A stretch of 64,000 nucleotides of DNA from Pseudoalteromonas piscicida. Its GTDB lineage: Bacteria; Pseudomonadota; Gammaproteobacteria; Enterobacterales; Alteromonadaceae. This document shows positions 46,378 through 57,408 of this stretch, in pieces. Every line of letters begins with the position of its first letter. Positions within the stretch are counted from its first letter, which is position 1. The position numbers and the translations under genes are program-made. The stretch lies in NCBI RefSeq assembly GCF_000238315.3, contig NZ_CP011925.1:620001-684000 (forward strand). The letters are read 5' to 3'. Under the pieces are notes generated by a model. It was not told the origin of the DNA. It did no database searches and saw only the letters and a list, made by a program, of their open reading frames with translations.

Positions 46378-48288
46378 TTAAAGGTGCTTTTTAAGAAAGT
46401 CGAGATAGGCTTGAGAGGCCTCAATACGGTTTTCCTTTTTAGAGAACCCATGCCCTTCATCGTCAAATAGTACATATTTGACAGGCACATTGTTTGAGCG
46501 AACGGCTTCGACCAATTCATCACTCTCTACTTGAAGTACACGAGGATCGTTTGCACCTTGCACAACCATCAATGGCTTAGTGATATTTTTGGCATGGAAA
46601 AGTGGTGAGATACGATGCAAACGCTCCTTATCGGTAGCCGGATCGCCTAACTCATCATATAGAGACTTCCTATATGCTTCCCACCATGGTGGAATAGACT
46701 CAAGGGTTCTTACCCAGTTAGTCACACCAAAGATGTTGATCCCTAATTTGAACTCTTCAGGTTCAAATGCCAGTGCCGCTGCAGTCATATAGCCACCGTA
46801 GCTTCCGCCCATTATGCCGATACGATCAGCATCGACCCAGTCTAGCTGTTGTAGATATTTTTTACTCCAAACGATGTCTTGTAAATCATCCTCACCATGA
46901 CGTTTGTCATCTAAGTGGAAGAAGGTTTTACCATAGCCAGAGCTGCCTCGGTTGTTTACGGCGAAAATCGCATACCCTTGATTAACCAAATGCTGAGTAA
47001 GAGCACTATAACCCGTCATGCTTTGGCCTCCGGGACCTCCGTGAACAAATACGAGCGCGGGCACCTTATTTGTCGAACTAGCAAGCTTTGGCTTGTAGAG
47101 TACGCCTGGCACTTCCAAACCATCAAAACTGTTAAAGCGAGCGATGGTGCTCTCGACCAAATGTTCGGTATTGATTTTGTCGCTCAAGGTTGAGGTCAAC
47201 TGCTTAACTTCATCACTGCCAACACGCCATACGTACAAGTTATTTGGTGATGTATCTGAATTTAAATAAAAAGCCATCAGCTTTTCGTCATCGGAGAAGT
47301 TAACGCCGTTGATACTACCTGCAGGGAGCTTAGGGAGTTTGATGTCCTTTCCTGTTTTAAGATCGGTGATCGTGACTTTTACGCTAGAGTCTTCGTTCAC
47401 ACCGACAACACGATAGCGGTTGGAATCGGAGAAATATAAGAACCTCACGTCCCAATTTTTTTCTATGTACGGCGTGTGTTTACCCGCCGCGATTTCATAG
47501 CGCCAATTTTGATAAAATTCACCATGGGCATCGGTCCCATAGTATAAATATTTGTCGTCTTTAGAAAATGCTGAAGCGGAAAAGTTTGCCTCGTGCGCCA
47601 CGTTTGAAATCTCAACGAGAGGGGCGCCGGGGTTATGTAAGTCGAGTAAGAATAAGTCGCTGTCTTTATTACCTTGCGCATTGATAAGTGCAAGGTAGCG
47701 ATCGGTTTCACTCACCTGTTGGACATTTAAATTCTTGTCATTTTTATAAATAAGTTCACTTTCGTAGGTGGCAGCATCAAAGCGATATAGATCCATAAAG
47801 CGCTCGTCACGCTGGTTGCTTAACACGTAGAAGGCATTGTTATCGTTAGTAAAACCGATAAAACCAGCTCTCACTTTTTCTCCTGGCGTGAGATCTTTAA
47901 CGTGGCCATTTTCGTCACGGACAAAAACATGAAAGCGCTCATTTCCACCGTTGTCTCGCGTGAATAAGATGCGGGGATCATTTGGAAAATATCCGATTGG
48001 GTAGGTTGAATCGGTGGCATCCGTTATTTGTGATCTTTCGCCGGTTTTGACGTCAACTTCATAGAGGTTATATATTCCCGACTCGTCAGAAGTGACCAAA
48101 ATTTTCTGTGCATCAGGGCGAAACGCGCTGCCCTGAATATTTGTGGTATCAAAAAAAGTTTCTGCTGAATAGGTTTTAAAATCAGCGGCAACTTGATTGG
48201 TTTGCGGCTTACCAACTTGTTGAGTGGTTTGATTACATGCACTTAGCGTGGCGAGCAAGGTGCATGCAATGAGTGATTTTTTAAACAT
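46378..48288 (-). CDS. S9-family prolyl oligopeptidase-like lipoprotein
   Basis: I chose ATG 48288 (AGGGAT upstream) because it starts a lipoprotein signal with lipobox LSAC; the frame is open 22 codons further. The 636-aa protein has a beta-propeller made of repeated D-G-[ED].. blades (residues about 40-380) and an alpha/beta-hydrolase domain with the nucleophile in GIMGGSYGGYMTAAAL, an Asp in VVQGANDPRVL, and the His in FDDEGHGFSKKENR. This is the acylaminoacyl-peptidase/DPP layout. It would cleave short peptides in the periplasm. Confidence 0.9.
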   Translation of the reverse strand: MFKKSLIACTLLATLSACNQTTQQVGKPQTNQVAADFKTYSAETFFDTTNIQGSAFRPDAQKILVTSDESGIYNLYEVDVKTGERSQITDATDSTYPIGYFPNDPRILFTRDNGGNERFHVFVRDENGHVKDLTPGEKVRAGFIGFTNDNNAFYVLSNQRDERFMDLYRFDAATYESELIYKNDKNLNVQQVSETDRYLALINAQGNKDSDLFLLDLHNPGAPLVEISNVAHEANFSASAFSKDDKYLYYGTDAHGEFYQNWRYEIAAGKHTPYIEKNWDVRFLYFSDSNRYRVVGVNEDSSVKVTITDLKTGKDIKLPKLPAGSINGVNFSDDEKLMAFYLNSDTSPNNLYVWRVGSDEVKQLTSTLSDKINTEHLVESTIARFNSFDGLEVPGVLYKPKLASSTNKVPALVFVHGGPGGQSMTGYSALTQHLVNQGYAIFAVNNRGSSGYGKTFFHLDDKRHGEDDLQDIVWSKKYLQQLDWVDADRIGIMGGSYGGYMTAAALAFEPEEFKLGINIFGVTNWVRTLESIPPWWEAYRKSLYDELGDPATDKERLHRISPLFHAKNITKPLMVVQGANDPRVLQVESDELVEAVRSNNVPVKYVLFDDEGHGFSKKENRIEASQAYLDFLKKHL

Positions 48289-48390
48289 AATATCCCTGCA
48301 TTCATTTTTATTATTGATTTCTAGCATATAACGATAGGAAACAATGGCAAGCATCTGGCTAGGGTTTTGTGTAAACCAATGTAGTGGTTA

Positions 48391-48454
48391 GGATGTGATT
48401 GTCTTTGCTGCTGAAAATCAGCGTAAAGAATAATCACATCCTAGGTTTTTTTTA
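48391..48454. terminator. Strong hairpin downstream of katG
   Basis: GGATGTGATT and AATCACATCC enclose an inner stem TCTTTGCTG / CAGCGTAAAGA with an 8-nt loop. A run of T follows on the plus strand and a run of A precedes it, so it could terminate in either direction. katG ends at 48460. Confidence 0.65.
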
Positions 48455-48459
48455 AGTGG

Positions 48460-50808
<2,349 letters not shown>

Positions 50809-50812
<4 letters not shown>

Positions 50813-51077
50813 GGCCTGTTGATCTTTCAAGTTTGTTTTTGCAGCAGTTTGATTGGTATTTATACAAGGCAGAGCCAGTGTAGCATAGTCACTCTATGTA
50901 AGTCTGGCGATAACACAGTAGAAATGCTAATCAAGCGCTGCCCTTTGGGTTCATCTGAGTGCGCTTTGTTCATTGTTGCTCAACTTTTGCCTAGATTACT
51001 AGGCGGCAAGTCGAGCGTCGCGACCAAAACACACTCAGAAGAACAAAAATCAAACAGCAAAGGTCAACAGGCCCTAG
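50809..51077. mobile_element. MITE-like element, long copy (269 bp)
   Basis: The terminal inverted repeats are CTAGGGCCTGTTGATCTTT (50809) and AAAGGTCAACAGGCCCTAG (ending 51077), with one mismatch in 19 bp. The element shares the CTAG at 50809-50812 with the short copy, so the two sit head to tail. CTAG at each end may reflect the target sequence. No transposase is encoded; a full-length IS with these ends elsewhere in the genome would mobilise it. Confidence 0.75.
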
Positions 51078-51410
51078 ATAAAGGTAGTCCCGGTAAGTGC
51101 TTTTTACCAGATTTCGGTGGCCTTAAAGGCCAATATTGAATGCTAAGAGAGCGGTGACACTTGTGACTTTCTGGGTAGTGAACACGCTAAATCTTACTGA
51201 GTACATGATTTTTAATTAGATGCTTGAATATTCAATAAAAGTAAATAAATATTGCGCAAATCGTCTAGAATCATTTGTTGGAACGATTTAATTGTGTTAT
51301 CAGTATAAAAAGGCGCAATAAATAACCTATTTCATTCCCTGTGGTGATAATAAGAAACTTTCTATCGTCAGCGTCTAATTATAATTTGGAACGTTACAAA
51401 GGAAACCGTT

Positions 51411-54236
51411 ATGACAATAACAAAACAAAAAACGACTTTGGCGTTGGCAATCGCCAGCTTATGTGGTTCGGGCGCTATGGTGTGGACGGCCCCTGTGTTT
51501 GCCGAGGAAGCAGCGTCGGAACCTGTTGAGAAGATCATGGTGACGGGGTCGCGAATCGCGCGGGCAAACCTAAGTAAACCCGGCGCGGTAACCACAATAT
51601 CTAGAGCGGATATTGAGCAAACTGGATTTAAAAATATTGGCGATATGCTGCAAAATCTAACGGTTTCCGCCAGTGCACCTAATGCTTCTCAAAATGAAAA
51701 TACGTCGGGCGTGACAAACTTCGACTTACGCGGTTTAGGTGCACAGCGCACATTGGTCTTGCTAAATGGCCGCCGCTTACCAAACGGGGGTAATGGCGCG
51801 GATGCTGCGGTTGACCTGAGTGCTATTCCTACTGCGATTATTGAACGTGTTGAAATTTTATTGGATGGTGCCTCTTCTATTTACGGCTCTGATGCGGTGT
51901 CTGGTGTCGTAAACATTATTACTCGCCAAACGGGCGATATTTTTGAGGTCAGTGGCTCCATTGGCCAATCTGCTGAAGGCGATGCTGATACAACTTCTTT
52001 GGAACTCGTAACAGGCATTGTTGGTGATAAAGGGCGCTTTATGGTGAGTGCCAGCTACGATGAAAAACAAGAAGTGTATGCTGGTGACAGAGATTTTAGC
52101 CGCTTTGATTTAACCCTCAACCCCGATGGCAGTTACGGCCAAGGCGGTAGTTCCGCAATGCCATGGAGTAACCTAAAAGTCACGGATGAAAATGGCAAGG
52201 AGATATTTGTTACCCGAGGCCCAGAGTATGGCGAGTGGCGTGAAACTATCTCCGATGCGTCACTTGCGCAAAATGACTTATATAACTACCAAGAGCCGAG
52301 CTTGCTGCAAACGCCTTTTGAACGCTATAGCATGAGTGCGTTTGGCGAGTATGATCTTGGCAATTTGAAGTTTTCGGATGACGTGGTATTCAATTTCGAG
52401 GCGCTTTATTCACATCGAAAATCCACGACCAATGGTGCGCCTCAGCCATTAGTTCCAGTTTGGGGTGGGTATTTAGATTTCACTTACTCTCCTGATAATT
52501 ATTACAACCAACAATTCGGTCCAAAAGACAAAGATGGTAATCCTTATGCCATCAATGACTGGCGTCGCAGAATGGTGGAAACCAATGGCCGTATGAACCA
52601 TGTGGAAAACAGCCAATACCGTATTGTGATGGCGCTCTCTGGTGATTTTAATGCTGATTGGAGCTGGGAGCTGGCCTACAATTTTGGTCGCAACTCAAAC
52701 AAACGACTAAAAACTGGTATATTCAATTGGCCAGCGGCTAAAAATGCGGTTGGTCCTACCCACTTTGATGAGCAAGGCGTGCTGCGCTGTGGTGCTACAC
52801 CGGATACGCTAATTGCGGGTTGTGTGCCGCTTAATATTTTTGGTCAACCCGGTACCGACTCTGAGATCTCCGAGGACATGCTAAATTATCTCTCTGGTGA
52901 TTGGCCAGGGATCCAACAAGGTCATAACCAGATTAAAATCGCCAGCGCGAACGTAAGTGGTGTCGTGGCGAGTTTGCCTGCGGGCGACCTCGGTGTGTCT
53001 TTTGGCATCGAAAATCAAAAGGTTGAGGCGCGCAATCAAACAGATGCCGTTTCTATTAATATTTTAGTCACGGATGGGTTAGGTAGACCAACTGGTGGTG
53101 AATATTCGCTCAATGAAGCTTATCTAGAAGCTGTTGTACCACTGTTATCAGACCATAATTGGGCGCAGAGCCTAGAGTTAAACCTCGCGACTCGATATTC
53201 AGACTTTGATACGTTTGGCTCGACCACCAATTCAAAAGTAGGCGTATTTTGGGCGTTGAATGAGCAGTTGAGTTTTAGAGGGACTTGGTCACAAGCATTT
53301 AGAGCGCCTAATGTGGTGGAACTTTATAAAGGAAGGTTACCTGGCTTTGAAAATGGCGATGATCCTTGTGCGGTAGCCAATCCAAACCAAAACTGTGTCA
53401 GCACAGGCGTTCCCGCTGATGGTAGTTACCGAGAAACGATCGGGCAGATCAGAACCAATACTGGCGGTAACACGGAGTTGGAACCAGAAACCGCGACGAG
53501 CAAAACACTTGGCGTGATTTATCAGCCGAGCTGGCTTACTAACGGTTCAATCACCTTAGATTTTTATGACATCCAATTAAAAGATGCCATTGGTAACATT
53601 AGCGCGGTGACCAAATTGAGTGAATGTATGAATAATGGTTTGTACTGCGACTCTGTTCATCGTGTTCAATCCGGTGAGTTTCAGGGGGTGATCACCGGCG
53701 TTGATGTATTTAATGAAAACCTCAATGCATTAAATCGTCAAGGGGTAGACGCTGAAGTTCGTTTTGACATCGGGCAGTTTTCATTTGGTGATTTGAGTAC
53801 CGCACTAAACTGGTCATTTGTGAGTAAACATGAAGTCATTGAACCAGGCCTTGCAACCAAAGACAGAGCCGGACAGCGCGTTAATGGCCAGATGGCGGTG
53901 CCTGAGCACAGAGTTAACTTTGCACTTAATTGGCAGCATGACGACTTTAGCGCAAGTTGGCAAAGTTACTACATCGATTCGATGTTAGAAGAAGTATCGG
54001 TTAAACAAGGTGACCAAATCGTTAACTTTACCAATACCGTTGATAGCACGCTGACACATAATGCCCAAGTAACCTACCATGCAGACTCTGTTGATACTCA
54101 AATTACGCTGGGCGTTAACAATCTATTGGATGAAGCGCCGCCTTTTGCGACGGGTAATGGAAATAACGCAGATCCCATTCATTCGTCTTTATATCTGGGT
54201 CGTGAGTACTACCTAAGATTTAAGACAGAGTTTTAA
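51411..54236 (+). CDS. TonB-dependent receptor (large, GSRI-plug type)
   Basis: The 941-aa protein has a signal peptide (MTITKQKTTLALAIASLCGS.. ending near VFAEE), a TonB box (EKIMVTGSRIARAN), a plug with GVTNFDLRGLGAQRTLVLLN and IERVEILLDGASSIYGSDAV, and a long barrel ending EYYLRFKTEF. This subtype, with the N-terminal GSRI and long loops, is common in marine bacteria for varied ligands including peptides, oligosaccharides and haem. The substrate cannot be told. The convergent PepSY/DUF operon preceded by Fur boxes makes an iron-chelate substrate possible. AAAGGAAACC precedes the ATG. Confidence 0.88.
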   Translation: MTITKQKTTLALAIASLCGSGAMVWTAPVFAEEAASEPVEKIMVTGSRIARANLSKPGAVTTISRADIEQTGFKNIGDMLQNLTVSASAPNASQNENTSGVTNFDLRGLGAQRTLVLLNGRRLPNGGNGADAAVDLSAIPTAIIERVEILLDGASSIYGSDAVSGVVNIITRQTGDIFEVSGSIGQSAEGDADTTSLELVTGIVGDKGRFMVSASYDEKQEVYAGDRDFSRFDLTLNPDGSYGQGGSSAMPWSNLKVTDENGKEIFVTRGPEYGEWRETISDASLAQNDLYNYQEPSLLQTPFERYSMSAFGEYDLGNLKFSDDVVFNFEALYSHRKSTTNGAPQPLVPVWGGYLDFTYSPDNYYNQQFGPKDKDGNPYAINDWRRRMVETNGRMNHVENSQYRIVMALSGDFNADWSWELAYNFGRNSNKRLKTGIFNWPAAKNAVGPTHFDEQGVLRCGATPDTLIAGCVPLNIFGQPGTDSEISEDMLNYLSGDWPGIQQGHNQIKIASANVSGVVASLPAGDLGVSFGIENQKVEARNQTDAVSINILVTDGLGRPTGGEYSLNEAYLEAVVPLLSDHNWAQSLELNLATRYSDFDTFGSTTNSKVGVFWALNEQLSFRGTWSQAFRAPNVVELYKGRLPGFENGDDPCAVANPNQNCVSTGVPADGSYRETIGQIRTNTGGNTELEPETATSKTLGVIYQPSWLTNGSITLDFYDIQLKDAIGNISAVTKLSECMNNGLYCDSVHRVQSGEFQGVITGVDVFNENLNALNRQGVDAEVRFDIGQFSFGDLSTALNWSFVSKHEVIEPGLATKDRAGQRVNGQMAVPEHRVNFALNWQHDDFSASWQSYYIDSMLEEVSVKQGDQIVNFTNTVDSTLTHNAQVTYHADSVDTQITLGVNNLLDEAPPFATGNGNNADPIHSSLYLGREYYLRFKTEF

Positions 54237-54267
54237 TTTCACATTGTTTCCCTGTGAGTGTATGGCA

Positions 54268-54295
54268 AAGCGGGCTATGTAAGCCCGCTTTTTTA
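54268..54295. terminator. Rho-independent terminator of the TonB receptor gene
   Basis: AGCGGGCT ATGTA AGCCCGCT is followed by TTTTTATTATT, a textbook terminator for the plus-strand receptor, located 20 bp before the end of the convergent PepSY gene. Confidence 0.9.
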
Positions 54296-54315
54296 TTATT
54301 CTAGATGCTGTTTGA

Positions 54316-55911
54316 TTAGCTCATGGTTTGTTGTGGCTGCTGATCTTGCGAAACAGGCACAGAAGTTTTTGCTGCCGCGTTGATCCGTGACACTGTCTTC
54401 CAACAAATCAAGGCCATTAAACACATAAGTGCAGTTACGATAGCAAAGTCAACTCTCGTTTGGGTGGGTAAGGTATTGTACTGGCAGACAAAAGACGCCG
54501 CATTCATGACCGCGCTTAAGCAATAGCAAATACCACTTAGACCTAATAATACTTTGCTAAACGACAATACGTGCTTTGCGAATTGGCTGCTAATGAGTGC
54601 AAAGAGAAAGGCTGAAAACATCGAAAACTTAACCGTCTCTAGTTTGTCTATGTGACTTGTCGATAGAAAAGTCGTCATCGCGAATCCGATGGCGATGGCC
54701 AATAGCACACCGATAAAGCCACCTGATGTTAATCGTTTTACAAACAATAGACTTTTAGCGCTTTGCTTTTTCTGCTTGGCACGCTTGTCAATCCACAGCA
54801 AATTACCGGTAACGATTAAATAGGCGGTTGCAAGGCCAAGACTCAAAAATGCCAGTCGCATGCCATACCCAGCAAAATCTCCAAAGTGAAGACTCGCGAT
54901 GGTAGAGAGCCCTGCGCGAACAGCGTTGTCGTAGTTGTTTTCAGTGAGATAAATTTGTGATTGGTCGTTTAGTGTGTATTGTACTTCTTTGTAATTTGAA
55001 AAAGCATCGTTACTTTTCGCGGTAAAACTCACTACTGCGTTTTTGTCGCCAAAGTGGGTGATTTCCACCGTTGTGAGCGATACATCTCCTAACGTATCTA
55101 GTGCTTGAAGTCTTAGTTGATCGACGCCGCGCATTGGTCGTGATTGCTCCAGTGCTTCAATGTTTGGTTCATTAAATCCAGCTGCTTGGAGCAGAGCCGT
55201 TTGGTTACCACCGTAAAGTAATACGGCGTATGAAATCTGATAAATGATAACGAGATTAAATACTAATCCTGTGAAGGCATACATTAAGTGAAATGGTAGG
55301 CCCATCGTGCCAATTAGATTATGCGCATCTAGCCATTTGTCTTTTTTACCTTCGGCGCGATATTGGAAAAAGTTTTTGGCTATTTTGCGCCAGTGAATGA
55401 TGACCCCGCTTAGCACAGCAACGAAGAAAAAGAGGGTGATGATCCCAACAAAATAGAGTCCGGCGCGGCCAAGCCCTAAATCATAGTGCAACTCATAGAG
55501 AAAACTGGCAAATTCAAATCTGTCGGCATCAGCGAGGACTTCTCCCGTCTGTGGTGATAGCAGAAGGTGCTGGTCTTGATGATCTTCGCCCGTGATCGGG
55601 TGCGGCTCGTCTAAATGGGTTGCAAAGTAAACTTCAATAAAAGGGTTATGTGGCGTAGGCTCGCGCATAAAAAAGCCATGGTGTGTATCGACATCGTATT
55701 GCTGCGCAATTGATGTGATCGCTTTGTCGTAGGAAATAGCGCTAAGTGGCTCGTTAGACTGGGCGGCTAGGGAGGCACGTTCCCAGCCCGTGATGTTGTC
55801 TCTGAATAGACTCAAAGATCCCGCAATAAACACAATGAATAGTACCGTTGAAATAATGATCCCAATCCATGCATGTGCTTCGGTCAATGATTTTAGTGTT
55901 TGATTTTTCAT
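54316..55911 (-). CDS. PepSY-associated TM helix protein (PiuB-like)
   Basis: The 531-aa inner-membrane protein begins TLKSLTEAHAWIGIIISTVL with a first TM helix. It has a large periplasmic segment with PepSY-like features (residues about 40-150), then LYELHYDLGLGRAGLYFVGI and IGTMGLPFHLMYAFTGLVFN, which hold the conserved histidines typical of PepSY_TM proteins, and several C-terminal helices. Such proteins accompany TonB receptors and are thought to reduce ferric siderophores at the inner membrane. It is the last gene of a three-gene minus-strand operon (4 bp from the previous gene). Confidence 0.82.
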   Translation of the reverse strand: MKNQTLKSLTEAHAWIGIIISTVLFIVFIAGSLSLFRDNITGWERASLAAQSNEPLSAISYDKAITSIAQQYDVDTHHGFFMREPTPHNPFIEVYFATHLDEPHPITGEDHQDQHLLLSPQTGEVLADADRFEFASFLYELHYDLGLGRAGLYFVGIITLFFFVAVLSGVIIHWRKIAKNFFQYRAEGKKDKWLDAHNLIGTMGLPFHLMYAFTGLVFNLVIIYQISYAVLLYGGNQTALLQAAGFNEPNIEALEQSRPMRGVDQLRLQALDTLGDVSLTTVEITHFGDKNAVVSFTAKSNDAFSNYKEVQYTLNDQSQIYLTENNYDNAVRAGLSTIASLHFGDFAGYGMRLAFLSLGLATAYLIVTGNLLWIDKRAKQKKQSAKSLLFVKRLTSGGFIGVLLAIAIGFAMTTFLSTSHIDKLETVKFSMFSAFLFALISSQFAKHVLSFSKVLLGLSGICYCLSAVMNAASFVCQYNTLPTQTRVDFAIVTALMCLMALICWKTVSRINAAAKTSVPVSQDQQPQQTMS

Positions 55912-55914
55912 TGT

Positions 55915-56169
55915 TTATCTTATTAACAGTAATGCTGTGTTTAGTAGCATAGAGGGAATAAAGATAGCAAACAAAGGTTTGCACGCGGCTTTAGCGCTTG
56001 AAAGTGCATAGCTCCAAACTAAGATCGCCGCCCATATCGGAAATGCCAGCACCAGACCTATCATCAGCTTTGTGGACTCTGAAAATGGCAGGAGCAAGTT
56101 GAGGTTTAGCACCAAAGAAATAGACAGTAACAGGCCTAAGAAAAACCCAACTAACGTTTTAGGCCACAT
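55915..56169 (-). CDS. Small membrane protein, DUF3649-like
   Basis: The 84-aa protein has three hydrophobic segments (LVGFFLGLLLSISLVLNLN; LMIGLVLAFPIWAAILVWSY; LFAIFIPSMLLNTALLLI). Its size, topology and place between a DUF3325-like gene and a PepSY_TM gene match the DUF3649 iron-uptake-associated family; the similarity is by eye. It overlaps the preceding gene by 11 bp. Confidence 0.6.
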   Translation of the reverse strand: MWPKTLVGFFLGLLLSISLVLNLNLLLPFSESTKLMIGLVLAFPIWAAILVWSYALSSAKAACKPLFAIFIPSMLLNTALLLIR

Positions 56170-56479
56170 AACTTAGTCCTCCAAAAAATAGAGATAGCAA
56201 AAAGATAAGTGTTGAGCATAGATAGAGGCGCTTTACTGAGTATCCACTTATTAGAGTCACCGACACCAAAGAAAACATAATTAAAACGAGACTGGCTAAC
56301 ATTGCAGAAATAATTGGGTACTGCAGAGTTAATATAATTACCCCAGACAAAACAAGGACTACAGCCATACTGTATGCTATGGGTTTATGTATCGAAGAGG
56401 CCAAAAATCGTTGCTTAGGACTTGCTAAGTAGAGCAACACGGCGGCAAACCAAAACGGTATAATTGAGAAAAAGCTCAT
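56159..56479 (-). CDS. Small membrane protein, DUF3325-like
   Basis: I place the start at ATG 56479 because the longer frame (to a TTG at 56506) would run into a Fur box. The 106-aa product has about four membrane helices and the phrase AAVLLYLASPKQRFL near its start, resembling DUF3325. It is the first gene of the DUF3325-DUF3649-PepSY operon. In other gammaproteobacteria such triples sit beside siderophore receptors. There is no strong ribosome-binding site. Confidence 0.6.
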   Translation of the reverse strand: MSFFSIIPFWFAAVLLYLASPKQRFLASSIHKPIAYSMAVVLVLSGVIILTLQYPIISAMLASLVLIMFSLVSVTLISGYSVKRLYLCSTLIFLLSLFFGGLSYVA

Positions 56480-56484
56480 GATGG

Positions 56485-56525
56485 TGATAATCATTATTGT
56501 TTGCAATTGATTGTAATGATTATAG
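56485..56525. promoter_or_regulatory. Two Fur boxes upstream of the DUF3325-PepSY operon
   Basis: TGATAATCATTATTG (56485-56499) matches the 7-1-7 Fur consensus at 13 of 15 positions, and TTGTAATGATTATAG (56511-56525) matches less well, 26 bp away. They abut the predicted start of the first gene, so Fur binding would block transcription initiation. Confidence 0.7.
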
Positions 56526-56698
56526 GTATGTTGTTCAAGGGGTAAGTAATAATTGCAGTGAGAGAGATAGCCTAACTGGAGTGGGGCGGCAGAATGCTTG
56601 AAAAAACCGCTTGTTCATCAAGGTATAAAGCTCCCCGAGTGGTAACTGTAAGAGCGGGTTTTTGAAAAGGCTCAGTATAAACTCCGCTCCGAAAATGG

Positions 56699-57154
56699 CT
56701 AACTAAGTGTAAAGGTGCCTTGCATAATGGCGAAATGGCCCGGGAAGGAGCAGAAGAACTTGTAGCTGTCACCTTGCTTTAACTGCTCAGTAGAGAAGGT
56801 CACTGTGGTTTGCTCGCCACCGCCAATCACCTTTGATACGGCTAAAACGCGGCTGTCGTTTGGCTTTACATAGCTATTATTTGCACCTGCCGACATGCCA
56901 TCGGTTGCAACGGCTTGAACATCTGCAGCTTTGCTCAACACCCAGTTGTGACCCATGGTAGTGGCTGGCAGCTTGCCCGTATGCTTTAACGTGACTGAAA
57001 TTTCTTTACAGCTAGATGGCGCGCTGAGTGATTTTTTAGAAAACTGCATCATGTCGTTGGCTTCGATGCTGAGCTCACATTCATTTGCTGATGCGGCATG
57101 AGAGAAGAGAAAGGCACCTAGACTAAGTAATGTGATGGAAAGAGAGGTCTTCAT
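56699..57154 (-). CDS. azu: Azurin, periplasmic blue copper protein
   Basis: The 151-aa precursor has a signal peptide (MKTSLSITLLSLGAFLFSHA..) and a mature domain of azurin size. The copper ligands are visible: His in TTMGHNWVL, and Cys, His and Met in FFCSFPGHFAIMQG; two further cysteines (NECELSIE; SSCKEIS) form the azurin disulfide. It carries electrons between periplasmic redox partners. It is a single gene. A Fur-like box sits just upstream of the Shine-Dalgarno region. Confidence 0.95.
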   Translation of the reverse strand: MKTSLSITLLSLGAFLFSHAASANECELSIEANDMMQFSKKSLSAPSSCKEISVTLKHTGKLPATTMGHNWVLSKAADVQAVATDGMSAGANNSYVKPNDSRVLAVSKVIGGGEQTTVTFSTEQLKQGDSYKFFCSFPGHFAIMQGTFTLS

Positions 57155-57172
57155 ATTAACTCCTTAATTAAA

Positions 57173-57191
57173 AATCATTCTCATTATTATC
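57173..57191. promoter_or_regulatory. Fur-like box upstream of azurin
   Basis: On the minus strand GATAATAATGAGAATGATT reads as three GATAAT-type hexamers, close to the classic Fur sequence. It ends 19 bp before the azurin ATG, overlapping where RNA polymerase or ribosomes would bind. Confidence 0.65.
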
Positions 57192-57374
57192 TTTGCCAAG
57201 ATGAATGTAAATGGATGCAGATCAATAAAATGGGTCTTTGCATGAAGTGACTGAAATTAAAGAGTGAAAAGCAAAGTGAAAGTTTAACAGGCCCATATGT
57301 TTCGGCCATCAACGCAAGGAAAAACCGCTGATGTCATTGGTGTAGCCCTAATCAGGCAAGACATCAGCTAATCC

Positions 57375-57398
57375 GACTTGTTGCTATCGCAACAAGTC
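57375..57398. terminator. Perfect hairpin after the chorismate mutase fusion gene
   Basis: GACTTGTTGC TATC GCAACAAGTC is a perfect 10-bp stem with a 4-nt loop, 10 bp past the gene ending at 57409. No U-run follows in either direction. A second weaker dyad (GATGTC..GACATC) lies at about 57330-57366. Confidence 0.45.
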
Positions 57399-57408
57399 GC
57401 TAATTTGT

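Noticed and set aside
50819..51139. 106-aa ORF in the katG-TonB gap
   Set aside because: It lies almost wholly within the MITE-like element, with no recognisable protein features.
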